A DNA stretch of 64,000 nucleotides from NCBI GenBank assembly GCA_025800385.1, contig JAOXRS010000136.1:62001-126000 (forward strand). Direction: 5' to 3'. The DNA comes from Candidatus Albibeggiatoa sp. nov. NOAA (GTDB lineage: Bacteria > Pseudomonadota > Gammaproteobacteria > Beggiatoales > Beggiatoaceae). The notes beneath the pieces are model-generated. The model worked only from the letters and a program-made list of their open reading frames with translations, had not been told where the DNA came from and did not search any database. Of the stretch, positions 28,382 to 39,276 are shown in pieces; the first letter of the stretch is position 1, and each line of letters opens with the position of its first letter. A program made the position numbers and the translations under genes.

Positions 28382-29995
28382 ATGACAATTCGTTCAAAAC
28401 TACATCTCATTGTTTTATTTGGAATTATATCTATTTTTATTATTATCACATTGATAGTGCTAGAGAAAAAAATCATATCTGATCATGCCTCCCAATATGA
28501 GACAGCTAATCAACTATATTCAGTGACAAACCAACTCAATATATTAACCTATGAGTATTTATTTCAACGAGAAGAACGTATTTTACAACAGTGGAATACC
28601 AGTTATGACAAACTAGGACAACTTTTTTTAGGCTTAAATCCGCTATTATCTGAGCAAGAATTGCATCAAGCATATAGTCAATATAAAGGTTTAAAACACG
28701 CTTTTGATAAATTATTGCAGAAAACAACAGAATGTTATCAAAAGGTTAAAAATACAGCTTCCGCCAGTCAGCTTTGCCGTATTTTAGAACAGCGTATGTT
28801 AAATCAAGTGTTAGTGAACTCCCAGAATTTGATTGCGTTGTCTCATCGTATAACCAAAGAGTCTTACAAGCATTTGACCTCAATACTGCAACAGTTTTCA
28901 GATTCTATTGCTTTAATTATTATTGTATTAGTCGCACTTTCCTCCATCATAGCTATTGTAATTACCCGTAGTATAACTAGTGGTATTAGTAAGCTACTTA
29001 TTGCGATGAAATGTTTTGCACAAGGTCAATATGATACAAAACTACACATTCAGGGCAATGATGAATTATCTCAAATGACTACGGCCTTTTTAGAGATGAC
29101 CCATGCTCGCAAATTGGCAGAAGATAGGTTAAACGACTTAAATGCAAATTTAGAGTTACGTATTTGTGAGCGAACAGTCGAACTAAGCCAAGCCAATGAA
29201 AAAATTCAACAACTCAATGAACAGCTCAAATCGGAAAATATTCGAATGAGTGCAGAGTTAGATGTGACTCGCCGTTTACAGCAAATGATCTTGCCCCAGC
29301 CTGAGGAACTTAAACAGATAGACCAATTAGATATTGCCAGCTTTATGGAGCCTGCCAAGGAAATCGGTGGTGATTACTACGATGTATTGAATCATGAGGG
29401 GCATACTACTATTGGAATTGGTGATGTCACAGGGCATGGTTTGGAAAGCGGAATGATTATGTTGATGGTGCAAATGTCCGTTAGAATTTTAACACTCATT
29501 GCGAAAGAGCTAGAAACACCTAAACACATGGTATCCATTATTAATCGAGCATTGTTTGATAATGTACAACGGATGCGTTCTGATAAAAACCTAACGCTGA
29601 CACTTGCGGATTATTATAATGGGACATTGTATTTAACTGGCCAACATGAGGAAACATTGATTGTACGCAAAGACAGTAGTATTGAACGCATTGATACATT
29701 TGATTTAGGATTTATGGTTGGTTTGCAACCTGATATTCAAGAATATCTCAATTGTATTACTGCCAAGTTGGATATAGGTGATGGGCTTGTTTTATATACG
29801 GATGGTATCACCGAAGCTTTTAGCCCAAGTAATGAATTATATGGCTTAGAACGTCTATGTCATGTGATTCGAGAACACTGGCATCAAGAAGTGGAATCAA
29901 TTAAAAATGCTGTTGTAAGCAGTGTGTATCAATATATGGGTAAACAACAACCCTTTGATGATATTACTTTATTAGTGGTTAAACGCATAGCCTAA
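28382..29995 (+). CDS. Membrane-bound HAMP-SpoIIE serine phosphatase
   Basis: 537 residues. Membrane helix 1 (about 7-27), an extracytoplasmic helical sensor part (about 30-170), membrane helix 2 (about 183-203), HAMP (about 205-255) and a coiled coil lead into a PP2C-type SpoIIE domain (about 290-535). Metal-binding aspartates are in AKEIGGDYYDV, IGDVTGHGLESG and VLYTDGITEAF, and the end is PFDDITLLVVK. Such phosphatases usually act on anti-sigma-factor antagonists or similar phospho-Ser/Thr proteins. AGGGAGG before 28382 selects that ATG over one 18 bp upstream. The upstream binding protein probably serves as its periplasmic sensor. No anti-sigma antagonist or switch kinase gene lies nearby. 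Confidence 0.9.
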   Translation: MTIRSKLHLIVLFGIISIFIIITLIVLEKKIISDHASQYETANQLYSVTNQLNILTYEYLFQREERILQQWNTSYDKLGQLFLGLNPLLSEQELHQAYSQYKGLKHAFDKLLQKTTECYQKVKNTASASQLCRILEQRMLNQVLVNSQNLIALSHRITKESYKHLTSILQQFSDSIALIIIVLVALSSIIAIVITRSITSGISKLLIAMKCFAQGQYDTKLHIQGNDELSQMTTAFLEMTHARKLAEDRLNDLNANLELRICERTVELSQANEKIQQLNEQLKSENIRMSAELDVTRRLQQMILPQPEELKQIDQLDIASFMEPAKEIGGDYYDVLNHEGHTTIGIGDVTGHGLESGMIMLMVQMSVRILTLIAKELETPKHMVSIINRALFDNVQRMRSDKNLTLTLADYYNGTLYLTGQHEETLIVRKDSSIERIDTFDLGFMVGLQPDIQEYLNCITAKLDIGDGLVLYTDGITEAFSPSNELYGLERLCHVIREHWHQEVESIKNAVVSSVYQYMGKQQPFDDITLLVVKRIA

Positions 29996-30066
29996 CAAGG
30001 TAGAGGCCTAGAGTGGATAAGAGTAGGTTATACTACTAAAATTTACCCAGAAATGGCACGTTATTC

Positions 30067-31269
30067 ATGTCTCAACAATATTCCTACAAGGCGATGGACA
30101 GTCGTGGCCGTTTGATTCAAGGTCAAGTGACTGCCAATAATATTAATGATTTAGAATCCCGCTTAGAACGGATGGGGCTGGATTTAATTCATTACAAAGC
30201 CCGTAGATCTCGCTCAAAACGCCTTGGTAAAGTCACACGGCAAGAGCTGATTACTTTCTGCTTTCATATGGAACAATTGATACGTGCAGGTGTACCGATT
30301 GTTGAGAGCTTGGAAGATTTACGCGATACCCTGCCACAATCCCGATTTCGTGAAGTGGTTTCAAGTTTAATTGAGCATATCCAAGGCGGTGAAAATCTGT
30401 CGGAAGCCATGGCACATTACCCAGATGTCTTTAATCAAGTTATGATGAGTTTGGTACTCGCAGGCGAGCAAAGTGGTAAGCTCAATGTGGTGTTTGAGCA
30501 TTTGAGCGAGACATTAAAATGGCAAGATGAACTGGTGTCTAAAACTAAAAAACTGTTGATGTATCCTGCCTTTATGGGCATTGCAATTTTTTTGGTGACT
30601 TTCTTTCTCATGGTTTATCTTGTACCCGAATTGATTCAATTTTTTGATTCTATGGGCGTAGAACTACCCACTCATACTAAAATGTTGGTGATTATTTCTA
30701 ATTTCTTTGTTGATTATTGGTATGTGGTTTTAGGAATGCCATTCGTTGTGATAACCGTCTTAAAATTACTGCTGCATTTCAGCTATAGGGTACGTTTTAT
30801 CTTTGACCGAATTAAATTAAAAGTCTGGGTGATTGGCCCTATTTTAGAAAAAATCATTTTGGCACGTTTTGCCACCTTTTTTGCACTGTTATATGCATCA
30901 GGCATTACTGTTTTAGACAGTTTACGTTTAAGCCAGAAAATGGCTAATAATTTAGTGATTGAAGCCGCATTACAACAGGTGATCGATCAGATTGCTGATG
31001 GCGTTGGCATTACAGAAAGTTTTAAACGAGTGCGCTTATTTCCACCTTTGGTTTTGCGGATGGTGAAAATTGGTGAGGCCACGGGCGAATTGGATAAATC
31101 TTTGTCAAATGTAAGCTATTTCTACGATCGTGAAGTGAAAGAAGGTATTGATAAAATTCAAGCGATGGTTGAGCCTACAATGACCGTAATTATGGGCTTG
31201 CTATTGGGTTGGATTATGATGTCCGTACTAGGGCCTTTATACGATATGATTAGTGATATTCAGATTTAA
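30067..31269 (+). CDS. PilC/GspF-type inner-membrane assembly platform protein
   Basis: 400 residues. Two repeats of the T2SSF domain (about 60-185 and 265-390), each beginning with a helical part (TFCFHMEQLIRAGVP and ATFFALLYASGIT) and ending in membrane helices (about 165-188, 215-235, 370-392). It acts as the inner-membrane platform that couples the assembly ATPase to the growing pilus or pseudopilus. PilC and GspF cannot be separated reliably here. The first residues (YSYKAMDSRGRLIQGQV) fit both. No pilB, pilD, gspE or pseudopilin gene is adjacent, and 71 bp separates it from the SpoIIE gene. Confidence 0.88.
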   Translation: MSQQYSYKAMDSRGRLIQGQVTANNINDLESRLERMGLDLIHYKARRSRSKRLGKVTRQELITFCFHMEQLIRAGVPIVESLEDLRDTLPQSRFREVVSSLIEHIQGGENLSEAMAHYPDVFNQVMMSLVLAGEQSGKLNVVFEHLSETLKWQDELVSKTKKLLMYPAFMGIAIFLVTFFLMVYLVPELIQFFDSMGVELPTHTKMLVIISNFFVDYWYVVLGMPFVVITVLKLLLHFSYRVRFIFDRIKLKVWVIGPILEKIILARFATFFALLYASGITVLDSLRLSQKMANNLVIEAALQQVIDQIADGVGITESFKRVRLFPPLVLRMVKIGEATGELDKSLSNVSYFYDREVKEGIDKIQAMVEPTMTVIMGLLLGWIMMSVLGPLYDMISDIQI

Positions 31270-31280
31270 AATCAATGGCT

Positions 31281-31336
31281 CAGAGGATGGAGAATTATTT
31301 AATCAAGTAACGAAATACTTTTTTCTTCACCCTCTG
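31281..31336. terminator. Possible long hairpin between convergent genes
   Basis: CAGAGGATGGAGAA (31281-31294) and TTCTTCACCCTCTG (31323-31336) pair over 14 positions with one mismatch and one G-U. The loop is long (28 nt) and no T run follows, so termination is uncertain. Confidence 0.35.
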
Positions 31337-31356
31337 TAAAACTATTCAGATATTTC

Positions 31357-31770
31357 CTATTCAGCTTGTTCTGAAACGGTATCCCAAGATTCTTGGCTAT
31401 AACCGAGTTGTTGTGCTGCAATAAATTCTGCTTCTGTCAGTTCTAGCCATTTTTTCGACTCCGAAGCGGGCGCAGGCTCTTTCTCATTCCAACTGACTTC
31501 GTTCCAACCTAATGCAGCCCATAACGCTTGCTCTGCTGGATTTAAATCTGTCCATTCCTGTTGATTCCAAAATGTATCAACATCACCCTCAGGCACACGC
31601 ACACTGATTGGGACTAAAGTATCTTTGGGTGCACCTTCACCAGCTGGAATAGCCTTTTTAGAAAGGTTGACCACAGGTTCTAACGAAACACCTTTTTCCT
31701 CAGCAGCAAACGTCGGTACAGCCATCAAACCTGTTAATAAAATAGATGCACTCATCACAACAGTTTTCAT
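31357..31770 (-). CDS. Small secreted tryptophan-rich protein of unknown function
   Basis: 137 residues. A signal peptide (about 1-22, ending PTFAAE) precedes a mature part with nine or so tryptophans and many acidic residues. Recurring W-x-x-L/LGW-type segments (NQQEWTDLNPAEQALWAALG, KKWLELTEAEFIAAQQLG) look like two imperfect repeats. I know no function. The frame is open for 23 more codons upstream, but AGGAGG in the coding sense 6 bp before the ATG at 31768-31770 and the signal peptide decide this start. It is divergent from the metal exporter gene. Confidence 0.7.
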   Translation of the reverse strand: MKTVVMSASILLTGLMAVPTFAAEEKGVSLEPVVNLSKKAIPAGEGAPKDTLVPISVRVPEGDVDTFWNQQEWTDLNPAEQALWAALGWNEVSWNEKEPAPASESKKWLELTEAEFIAAQQLGYSQESWDTVSEQAE

Positions 31771-31919
31771 AATCAGCCTCCTGTGGCTAAAAAATGAGTA
31801 GGTACAGCAACATCCATGCAAATTGTACTCTACGCTCATAGACAGTTCATATCAACCTAAACGTAAAACTAGTTTATAATGAGAATTATTTATACTTGGA
31901 GCAAAAAGGAGCTTAATCA

Positions 31920-32861
31920 ATGCACTCTCAAACGCTACAAAAGTGGCAACATTCACATGATTTTTCCACCCACGATGCAAAAGGTGAAACCCGTACTTTT
32001 CAGGTACTGATTTTAACTGCGATTACGATGGTAATCGAAATTATTGCGGGTTATACCTATGGCTCAATGGCTTTACTCGCAGATGGCTGGCATATGGGCA
32101 CACACGTCGCCGCATTTGCAATCACTCTGTTTGCTTATCAATACGCCCGTCGTTATGCGACCAGTGAAAAATTTAGTTTTGGTACAGGTAAAGTCAACGT
32201 GTTAGGCGGGTTTGCCAGTGCTATCGCCTTAGCCGTTGTCGCGCTGATGATTGGTTTAGAATCCATGCAACGCCTTTTCTCACCACATGAAATTCAATTC
32301 AACGAAGCGATTATTGTTGCCATCTTAGGGTTATTGGTCAATCTTGCCTCAGCATGGTTATTACAAGGTAGTGGGCACGACCATCATCACCACCATGGAC
32401 ATGCTCATGGTCACCACGATCATCACCACCATGACCATAATTTAAAAGCAGCTTATTTTCATGTACTGGCTGACGCATTAACATCAGTATTAGCGATTGT
32501 AGCTTTATTGATTGGTAAATACTCAGGTATCACATGGGTTGACTCTGCAATGGGCTTAGTCGGTATGGTGATTATTATGCGTTGGGCTTACGGTTTGCTA
32601 CAAGAATCCAGTGGTATTTTACTTGACCATAGCGTTGAAGACACAAAACAGAAAATCAAGGAAACCATTGAAGCCGACTCGGATAATCGTATTGCAGATT
32701 TACATGTATGGCGTGTTAGTCCAAATAATAATGCGGCGATTATTTCCTTAGTTACACATGAGCCAAAATCATCTATTTATTATAAAAGCTTATTACATGA
32801 TTTTCATTTATCTCATGTTTCAATTGAAGTTATTCCCTGTGAAGGCGGTTGTCAAACTTAA
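31920..32861 (+). CDS. dmeF: Cation diffusion facilitator, DmeF-like Co/Ni(/Zn) exporter
   Basis: 313 residues with six predicted membrane helices. The two metal-site motifs of the family are present: ADGWHMGTHV in helix 2 and HVLADALTSVL in helix 5. The cytosolic loop 4-5 is a run of histidines with Gly/Asp (about 156-178), longer than in most relatives. The N-terminal part and the motif FGTGKVNVLGGFASAI match DmeF, a cobalt/nickel-tolerance exporter, better than zinc exporters such as ZitB. The C-terminal cytosolic dimer domain (about 230-310) is present. AAGGAG precedes the ATG. No DmeR-type regulator is adjacent. Metal preference is inference. Confidence 0.85.
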   Translation: MHSQTLQKWQHSHDFSTHDAKGETRTFQVLILTAITMVIEIIAGYTYGSMALLADGWHMGTHVAAFAITLFAYQYARRYATSEKFSFGTGKVNVLGGFASAIALAVVALMIGLESMQRLFSPHEIQFNEAIIVAILGLLVNLASAWLLQGSGHDHHHHHGHAHGHHDHHHHDHNLKAAYFHVLADALTSVLAIVALLIGKYSGITWVDSAMGLVGMVIIMRWAYGLLQESSGILLDHSVEDTKQKIKETIEADSDNRIADLHVWRVSPNNNAAIISLVTHEPKSSIYYKSLLHDFHLSHVSIEVIPCEGGCQT

Positions 32862-32883
32862 AAAACATCATATTGTATAAAAT

Positions 32884-32916
32884 AGGCTGGTGCAGTATTG
32901 GGGAGACTGCCCACCT
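32884..32916. other. Bulged hairpin downstream of dmeF
   Basis: AGGCTGGTGCAGT and ACTGCCCACCT pair over 11 bp with two single-base bulges. The plus-strand tail is A-rich, so it is a weak terminator at best; a structured 3' end or regulatory RNA stem is equally possible. Confidence 0.35.
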
Positions 32917-33010
32917 ACAAAAAAATTATCATCCACACCTAAACTGCACTGTGTTATCCTTACAGATAAAGTTGATATTTCTCCCCTCTAACAAGCCTTA
33001 TTAGAAAATA

Positions 33011-36000
33011 ATGACATTGTCCTACCTTTCTAGTCGTATTTATTTGCTATTTATCAGTTTATCTTTGTGCTTAGCAGTTTTACTGTTATGGTTAGGCTAT
33101 GACCAAGCAGACAATTTAACACAAGATCAAACCAAATTAGCGCAGCATTCTGTCGCCTACAGCTCTGATTATATAGGAAAAATAATAAAAGCCAAAAAGC
33201 AAGCTGCTGAATTATTCATTGAAAAAGAAAAACCACTATTACACTTAATATCTCAAGAAAAACAGAATAGTCCGTATATAAAACAATTTTCACAGCATAT
33301 AAAACAATTTTTACCACAATCAGTGGGCTATATGATTGTACAAAAACAAGGTACGATTTTAGCCACAGGAGGCAAAAAAGAATTCAATGACTATTGTTCA
33401 GGTCAATTAAAAACGTTCCAAAATAAACAGGTTGATTTCTATCTGCACTATTATCAGCAGCATAATTTTTTTAATATCGTGCTTGAAATTAAGCAAGGTA
33501 TGCTAATCATTGGTTATCCTGCGCATATTATTTTAGAGGGTTTACAGTTTTCTCACCCTGACCAAAAATTATTGTTAACAACACATCATACAGATAAGCC
33601 AGCAAGCAAATTTTTTTCTAAAACAGGAAAAGCATCACAATTGCCACAGCCCATTTTAGCTAAACAAGCGATTCAGTCCACATCGTGGCATATATTAAGT
33701 GTACCGATTGATAGCCAATATTTAATCAAGAAAAAACAACGTATTGTATTAGATTACTTCAGTATCTTTTTTAGTTTTATCGTGTTAGGTGGTTTTTTAT
33801 CCTATCAAATCTCCAAAATTGACAGAAAATACCAAAATACAGAATCTCAACTATTATCCAAAGAAACCCAATTACAAGCCATTATCAACAGTTTACCTGT
33901 GATTTTATGGGTAGTGAATTGTAAAGGAATTATTACGTTTTCTCGTGGTCAAGGTCTTATCATGCTGGGTTTAAAACAAGATGAATTGGTTGGTCAATCT
34001 ATTTTTGCTTATTATCGAGAATTACCCGAGTTGTTAGCCAATGTGCAGCTTGCATTAAATAATCAACGGGCATGTAATACAGTCAAACTAAACAAGTTAC
34101 CTTATACTTTTGAAATCGTTTACGCACCTTTACTCAACGATAGTCAACAAGTTGCAGGGGCTTTGATTTTAGCATCAGATATAACCAAACGCCAAGACAT
34201 TGAACAACGCTTTTTCCAACAGGTCAGGCGCAATAAGATGATTTTACAGAATTCTATGGATGGATTTTGTATTTTAGATGAGTCTGGGAAGCTAAAAGAA
34301 GTCAACGAGGCATTTTGCCAATTAACAGGTTATAGTACTGAAGAGTTATTAAACTGTCAGATTCATGAATTAGACATCTGTCAAACCAAAGCACAAACAG
34401 AAAGTTTCTTAACTAAACTGCTGCAAAAAGGCCATTTACGCACAGAAAGTTGTTTACAGCATAAAGATGGACATAAAGTAGATATTGAAATCAGTAGTAC
34501 ATGTACTTACCCCTCGGTACATGGCGAAACCCAGCCTTTACTGTTTAGTTTTATTCGCAATATTTCACAACGCAAGCGCACAGAAGAGCAACTCAGAATT
34601 GCCAAAGAAGCCGCTGAATCAGCCAGCCAAGCTAAAAGTGAATTTCTCGCCACTATGAGCCATGAAATCCGTACACCAATGAATGGCGTTATTGGTACAA
34701 CAGAATTATTAGGCAAAACTCAATTAGATGATAAGCAGCAGCGTTATGTTGAGGTTATTTATCATTCTGGTGAAGCATTATTAAATTTAATTGATGATAT
34801 TTTAGATTTTTCAAAAATTGAAGCAAAGAAACTAGAATTGGAATATTTGCCCTTTGATTTAGAAAATTTAGTTGGTGAAGTAATTAGCTTATTTAATATC
34901 ACCATTCAACAAAAATCACTGTCTTTTATTTGTCAATTTCCAACTCATTTATCTTGCTTATTTTATGGAGATGCTGGCCGTATTCGGCAAATTTTAGTGA
35001 ACTTATTGGGCAATGCGATCAAATTTACCAGTGAAGGTGAAATTACGTTAATTGTCAAAATCACCGAACAAAGTAACAAACAGGTTATTTTCCATTTTGA
35101 AGTACAAGATACTGGGATTGGGATGACGGAGCAGGAACAAGACAATCTGTTTCAAGCCTTTTCACAAGCGGATAGTTCAACGACACGACGTTATGGCGGT
35201 ACAGGTCTTGGGCTGGTGATCTCACAACGTTTGTTAACTTTAATGCATGGCGAAATTGGGGTAGTGAGCAAGCAGCAGCAAGGTAGTCGATTCTGGTTTA
35301 AACTGCCATTGCAAAAAATGGACTTATTATTAGATCAGCCCTCATCAAAATCCATGACGATATTGCAGCAAAAACGAATTCTTATATTAGAACAACATTC
35401 AACAAATTTAAATATTTTAGAGTCTTATTTTCACGACTGGCAAATCGATATACAAGCAGTCAACTCATTGGGTCATTGTTATAGTTGCTTATCTGAAGCC
35501 AATCAACAATGTCAACCATATGATGCTGTGATTGTTGATTTTACTATTTTAGTTGATGAAGGACGTTATTCTAAAATACTGCAATATATTAAACAAAAAC
35601 AAGCAGATTACCCTTTAAAAATCATCATTAATACAATTGATAGTTTCGTAATACCACAACAGTGGCAAGTCGATGATATAATTTATAAGCCTTTGTTACC
35701 TAATAGGTTAATGGGTTGTTTATTGAAATGCTTTAATTTAGAAAATCAAAAAAATACGTCAGCTCAACAAAATATTCAGCAGACCGATTTTACTGGCAAA
35801 CATATCTTATTAGCTGAAGATAACAAGATTAACCAAGAAGTATTATGCGAGTTATTAAGGCAATTAGGTTGTGAAGTTTCAGTGGTTGAAAATGGGCGAG
35901 ATGCTTTACAAGCGATGACGGAAGCACATTATGATTTGGTATTTATGGATTGTCATATGCCTGAAATGGATGGCCTACATGCGACTCGCTACATTCGTCA

Positions 36001-36583
36001 GGCGGAATCTCTGGATGATACAAGCAAACGTATTCCGATTATTGCACTGACTGCAAATGCAACGGCATCTGATCGAGATGAATGTGTTACGGCAGGTATG
36101 GATGACTTTCTAAGTAAGCCGATTAAATCTGATGTTTTGCATGATATTTTAGCACAGTATTTAGATAATGACTCCGAGTTAGCCGAAACCCAAATAGTTG
36201 AGCAAAACGCAAATAAGCCATTAGAACAAAACGAAATTATTTCTGAACGGGCATTATCTAGTATTCGCAAAGATATGGGAGAACGTGGCATCGGTTGGTT
36301 GATCGATATATTTATTGCAGAACTTCCAAATTATCAACATGCATTAGAACAAGCAATACAAACAAAAGATGCTAAACAAATCTATGCGGCAGCACATAAA
36401 CTTAAAGGTGCATGTTCAAATATGGGGGCAGTTGGTTTAGTGTCTTTATGTCGCCAATTTGAGCAGATGGCTAAAGAGCACAATGTAACGCAAGCACAAG
36501 CTCTATTTTCAAATGAGTTTTTAAGCATGATGCAGCAATTAGAAATTGTTTTAGTAAAAATTAAAGCGCAAGAAAATGCTTAA
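33011..36583 (+). CDS. Membrane hybrid sensor histidine kinase (PAS-PAS-HisKA-HATPase-REC-REC-HPt)
   Basis: 1190 residues. Membrane helix 1 (about 9-29), an extracytoplasmic sensor domain (about 30-240) and membrane helix 2 (about 245-265) are followed by two PAS domains (about 290-400 and 410-530), HisKA with His551 in [13 protein letters not shown], and HATPase with [12 protein letters not shown]. The first receiver (about 780-910) lacks the usual acidic pair. The second (about 930-1060) has AEDNKIN, acceptor Asp980 in [11 protein letters not shown] and the SKPIK lysine. A C-terminal HPt has His1129 in [10 protein letters not shown]. It should run a phosphorelay to an unknown partner regulator. 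The start has a weak ribosome-binding site. It is paralogous in layout to the giant kinase at 46725. Confidence 0.93.
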   Translation: MTLSYLSSRIYLLFISLSLCLAVLLLWLGYDQADNLTQDQTKLAQHSVAYSSDYIGKIIKAKKQAAELFIEKEKPLLHLISQEKQNSPYIKQFSQHIKQFLPQSVGYMIVQKQGTILATGGKKEFNDYCSGQLKTFQNKQVDFYLHYYQQHNFFNIVLEIKQGMLIIGYPAHIILEGLQFSHPDQKLLLTTHHTDKPASKFFSKTGKASQLPQPILAKQAIQSTSWHILSVPIDSQYLIKKKQRIVLDYFSIFFSFIVLGGFLSYQISKIDRKYQNTESQLLSKETQLQAIINSLPVILWVVNCKGIITFSRGQGLIMLGLKQDELVGQSIFAYYRELPELLANVQLALNNQRACNTVKLNKLPYTFEIVYAPLLNDSQQVAGALILASDITKRQDIEQRFFQQVRRNKMILQNSMDGFCILDESGKLKEVNEAFCQLTGYSTEELLNCQIHELDICQTKAQTESFLTKLLQKGHLRTESCLQHKDGHKVDIEISSTCTYPSVHGETQPLLFSFIRNISQRKRTEEQLRIAKEAAESASQAKSEFLATMSHEIRTPMNGVIGTTELLGKTQLDDKQQRYVEVIYHSGEALLNLIDDILDFSKIEAKKLELEYLPFDLENLVGEVISLFNITIQQKSLSFICQFPTHLSCLFYGDAGRIRQILVNLLGNAIKFTSEGEITLIVKITEQSNKQVIFHFEVQDTGIGMTEQEQDNLFQAFSQADSSTTRRYGGTGLGLVISQRLLTLMHGEIGVVSKQQQGSRFWFKLPLQKMDLLLDQPSSKSMTILQQKRILILEQHSTNLNILESYFHDWQIDIQAVNSLGHCYSCLSEANQQCQPYDAVIVDFTILVDEGRYSKILQYIKQKQADYPLKIIINTIDSFVIPQQWQVDDIIYKPLLPNRLMGCLLKCFNLENQKNTSAQQNIQQTDFTGKHILLAEDNKINQEVLCELLRQLGCEVSVVENGRDALQAMTEAHYDLVFMDCHMPEMDGLHATRYIRQAESLDDTSKRIPIIALTANATASDRDECVTAGMDDFLSKPIKSDVLHDILAQYLDNDSELAETQIVEQNANKPLEQNEIISERALSSIRKDMGERGIGWLIDIFIAELPNYQHALEQAIQTKDAKQIYAAAHKLKGACSNMGAVGLVSLCRQFEQMAKEHNVTQAQALFSNEFLSMMQQLEIVLVKIKAQENA

Positions 36584-36645
36584 TATGGCGCATTGCCCTC
36601 TATCTAAAATAAGATGGAAGAGCAATTGCCAAAATTCAGTATAAA

Positions 36646-37440
36646 TTAGAACTGCTTAGTTTTTAACCAGTCTAAAATATAATCAGCGACTGATTGCCAA
36701 TCTTTTTCTAACATCATGGCATGAGCAAGATTCTGGAAGGTATGCCAATCGGCATGATAATGATGCGCCGTTAAACAGGTATTGGATTGCGGGAAGAATA
36801 CATCTTTACCCGCGCCTAAAACCAACATTGGCACAGTAGGTGTTTTAGAAGGTGTGAGTTTCCAGTGCAGCATTTCCGCTACTGCTAATTGTGCTTCCCC
36901 ATGCCAATGACTGAGAAACTTTTGTAAAATATCATCACTCACATCATCGTTAGAAAAAAGGGCTTGTTTTATCATTTCAGGACTTGCAAAAGCAGGACTT
37001 GCACCTTGAATCAATCCCAATTGTATTAATAAAAATGGGCTGCTCATTGCCATATAAAACATAGACATACTTAAGCCAGATGGCGGCACGGTATTCATTA
37101 AAATAGCGGCAGTACTTGGGTGAGCTTCAATATACTTCTGTACAACCATGCCCCCCATTGAATGACCAATTAAAATAGGTGGCTGGTCAAATTCTTTGGT
37201 GACTTGCTCTACATCACTCACAAAATCCGCTAATGTCGTTAGGCTTAATTGTGCTTTGCCTTCACTCTCTCCATGACCACGCAAACTCACAGCATAGGCA
37301 GGATAACCTTGTTTAGCAAAGTAAGGTAAAAAATATTCATCCCAACACCATGCACCAGAAAATGCACCATGCACAAATAAAAGTGGTGGTTTTTGAGAAG
37401 ATTGACTCGGTAAATGACTTAAAATTTCTAACTTCGGCAT
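36646..37440 (-). CDS. Alpha/beta hydrolase
   Basis: 264 residues of the alpha/beta-hydrolase fold. The oxyanion loop is FVHGAFSGAWCW, the nucleophile elbow GHSMGG (Ser94), the acid GAGKDVFFP and the histidine NLAHAMMLE. Cap helices lie at about 130-195. Substrate unknown; lipase, esterase and related activities are possible. No signal peptide, so cytosolic. It lies convergent to the hybrid kinase and divergent from dciA, and looks monocistronic. The start codon at 37438-37440 has a poor Shine-Dalgarno. Confidence 0.85.
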   Translation of the reverse strand: MPKLEILSHLPSQSSQKPPLLFVHGAFSGAWCWDEYFLPYFAKQGYPAYAVSLRGHGESEGKAQLSLTTLADFVSDVEQVTKEFDQPPILIGHSMGGMVVQKYIEAHPSTAAILMNTVPPSGLSMSMFYMAMSSPFLLIQLGLIQGASPAFASPEMIKQALFSNDDVSDDILQKFLSHWHGEAQLAVAEMLHWKLTPSKTPTVPMLVLGAGKDVFFPQSNTCLTAHHYHADWHTFQNLAHAMMLEKDWQSVADYILDWLKTKQF

Positions 37441-37755
37441 ACGATAAAAGGCTTTATGAGGACATTATTTAATAAAGGTTATCATAATTATTAGTAAATT
37501 GTTATATCTGGTTTTTATAACAGAAATACCTTTATTTCTCACAAAAGGGCATCGAGCAAATAAAAATTATCAATTTGAAAAATAAGAAGGGGGCTTTAAT
37601 TAAGAAATATAAAGTTGCAAAGCAGTTTTAAGGTTGGAGTAGGCTATAATTTTTTAGCGTATACTTTTTTAAACACGCTAAGCAGTCAAGTTATTTCAAC
37701 TATTCAAATACTCAATTTTAGTGTATAACTAATAGAAAAACGAAGTGACCGCATC
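37441..37755. other. Intergenic region before dciA
   Basis: 315 bp between two divergent genes. It contains the inverted repeat TTAGCGT (37654-37660) / ACGCTAA (37675-37681), about 75 bp before the dciA start, downstream of a TATAAT (37645-37650). The repeat may be an operator or a leader hairpin. No gene seen. Confidence 0.4.
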
Positions 37756-38199
37756 ATGGAAGCAGTTAAAAAGGTACTGAAAAAAAATCAGACACCGTTG
37801 CAACGCCTGAGTCAAAGATGTCAGGCTCTAAAGCAGGTAGATGATATCTTACATCAGACAATTCCTCACCCTTTGAGCGAACATTGTCATATTGCCAACT
37901 TACGTCATACTACACTGATTATGCACGCTGACTCCGCGTTATGGGCAAATCAGTTACGTTATTTAATACCTACACTGATAGAACAATGGCAAAACGAGAC
38001 CCACTTGCCAGAAATTCAGAAAGTCGAAATTAAAGTCAGATTTAACCATCAACCCACGCGACGCTATACCCACCACCCAAGCTTATCAAAGCAAAGTGAG
38101 TCACTGCTGCGAGACACTGCCGAGCAAGTTACTCACCCTAAATTGAAATCTGCCTTATTAAAACTGGCTCAACACGGCGGTCAAGCGCATAAAAATTAA
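37756..38199 (+). CDS. dciA: DciA-family (DUF721) helicase-loading protein
   Basis: 147 residues. The DUF721/DciA domain (about 12-105) has the family pattern: a short helix ([19 protein letters not shown]), then [21 protein letters not shown], followed by the strand KVEIKVRF. DciA loads the replicative helicase DnaB in bacteria lacking DnaC. The C-terminal part is basic and helical. In gammaproteobacteria the gene sits next to lpxC as here, but in opposite orientation. The dciA stop (TAA, 38197-38199) and the lpxC stop (complement of 38196-38198) overlap. Confidence 0.85.
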   Translation: MEAVKKVLKKNQTPLQRLSQRCQALKQVDDILHQTIPHPLSEHCHIANLRHTTLIMHADSALWANQLRYLIPTLIEQWQNETHLPEIQKVEIKVRFNHQPTRRYTHHPSLSKQSESLLRDTAEQVTHPKLKSALLKLAQHGGQAHKN

Positions 38200-39110
38200 T
38201 GTGCAAATGCAAGCTGTGAATAAAAATGTGGGGCTGTTTGTTGGTCTTCTTCAAATGTGACCATTTCCCAAGCTTGTTTGTCTGCCAATAAAGCACGTAA
38301 CAATTGATTATTCAACGCATGGCCTGATTTATAGCCGCTGAACGCGCCGATTAAGCTATGGCCTAATAAGTATAAGTCACCTACCGCATCTAAAATTTTA
38401 TGCTTCACAAACTCATCTTCGTAACGCAAGCCATCTTCATTTAAAACGCGGTATTCGTCCATCACAATGGCATTGTCTAAGCTGCCGCCTAAGGCTAAAT
38501 TGTTTTCGCGTAATAATTCCATTTCGTGCATAAAGCCGAATGTTCTGGCGCGGCTAACTTCTTTGACAAAGGAGGTTTTAGAAAAATCGATCGTGGCTTG
38601 TTGAGAACTGCGTTTAAATACAGGATGATCGAATTCAATTTGGAAGTTGACTTTAAAGCCATCGAAAGGCTCGAAACGTGCCCATTTATCTTCATGTTTA
38701 AATTCAACTTTACGCTTGATGCGAATGAAGCGTTTCGGGGCTTTTTGTTCTTCAATACCAGCAGATTGAATTAAAAATACAAATGGACTTGCGCTACCAT
38801 CCATAATAGGAATTTCTGGGGCACTGATGTCAATATAGGCGTTATCAATACCCAATCCTGCAAGGGCTGATAATAAATGCTCAACGGTTGAAATACGGAC
38901 GTTTTGGCTGGTTAAAGTGGTCGAAAGACGTGTATCACCCACATTTTCGGCGTGCGCAACAATATCTACAATCGGATTTAAGTCCGTGCGCCTAAATACA
39001 ACACCTGTGTCAATGGGAGCGGGGCGAAGGGTTAAAAATACTTTTTCACCAGTATGCAAACCCACCCCTGTTGCACGAATGATATTTTTTAAAGTACGCT
39101 GTTTTATCAT
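38196..39110 (-). CDS. lpxC: UDP-3-O-acyl-N-acetylglucosamine deacetylase
   Basis: Zinc enzyme for the committed step of lipid A synthesis. The 304 residues have zinc ligand His in [19 protein letters not shown], the pair in [16 protein letters not shown] (His and Asp), and the invariant MDGSASPF. Length matches the family. It is the last gene of the division cluster, 166 bp after ftsZ on the same strand, which leaves room for its own promoter. GGAG precedes the ATG at rather long distance. The stop overlaps that of dciA. Confidence 0.96.
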   Translation of the reverse strand: MIKQRTLKNIIRATGVGLHTGEKVFLTLRPAPIDTGVVFRRTDLNPIVDIVAHAENVGDTRLSTTLTSQNVRISTVEHLLSALAGLGIDNAYIDISAPEIPIMDGSASPFVFLIQSAGIEEQKAPKRFIRIKRKVEFKHEDKWARFEPFDGFKVNFQIEFDHPVFKRSSQQATIDFSKTSFVKEVSRARTFGFMHEMELLRENNLALGGSLDNAIVMDEYRVLNEDGLRYEDEFVKHKILDAVGDLYLLGHSLIGAFSGYKSGHALNNQLLRALLADKQAWEMVTFEEDQQTAPHFYSQLAFAH

Positions 39111-39226
39111 TCTTATTCGTCTCTCCAGTTATAAGGCAAAATGACTTGACACAGTTAAATGCTAAAAAGCGAATTAACCAACTGATAAATCAATATTTAT
39201 ATATTGCTGCAATGCACAATAAAATG

Positions 39227-39255
39227 ATTATACCCGCTTGTCAAGTCAAGACAGT
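39227..39255 (-). promoter_or_regulatory. Weak candidate promoter in the ftsZ-lpxC gap
   Basis: Read on the minus strand, a perfect TATAAT (complement of 39227-39232) is preceded by TTGACTTGACA (tandem TTGAC). The spacing to either TTGAC is too short (6 or 11 bp) for a standard sigma-70 promoter, so the assignment is tentative. Confidence 0.3.
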
Positions 39256-39276
39256 TGTTTATCAATTAAAAACCAA

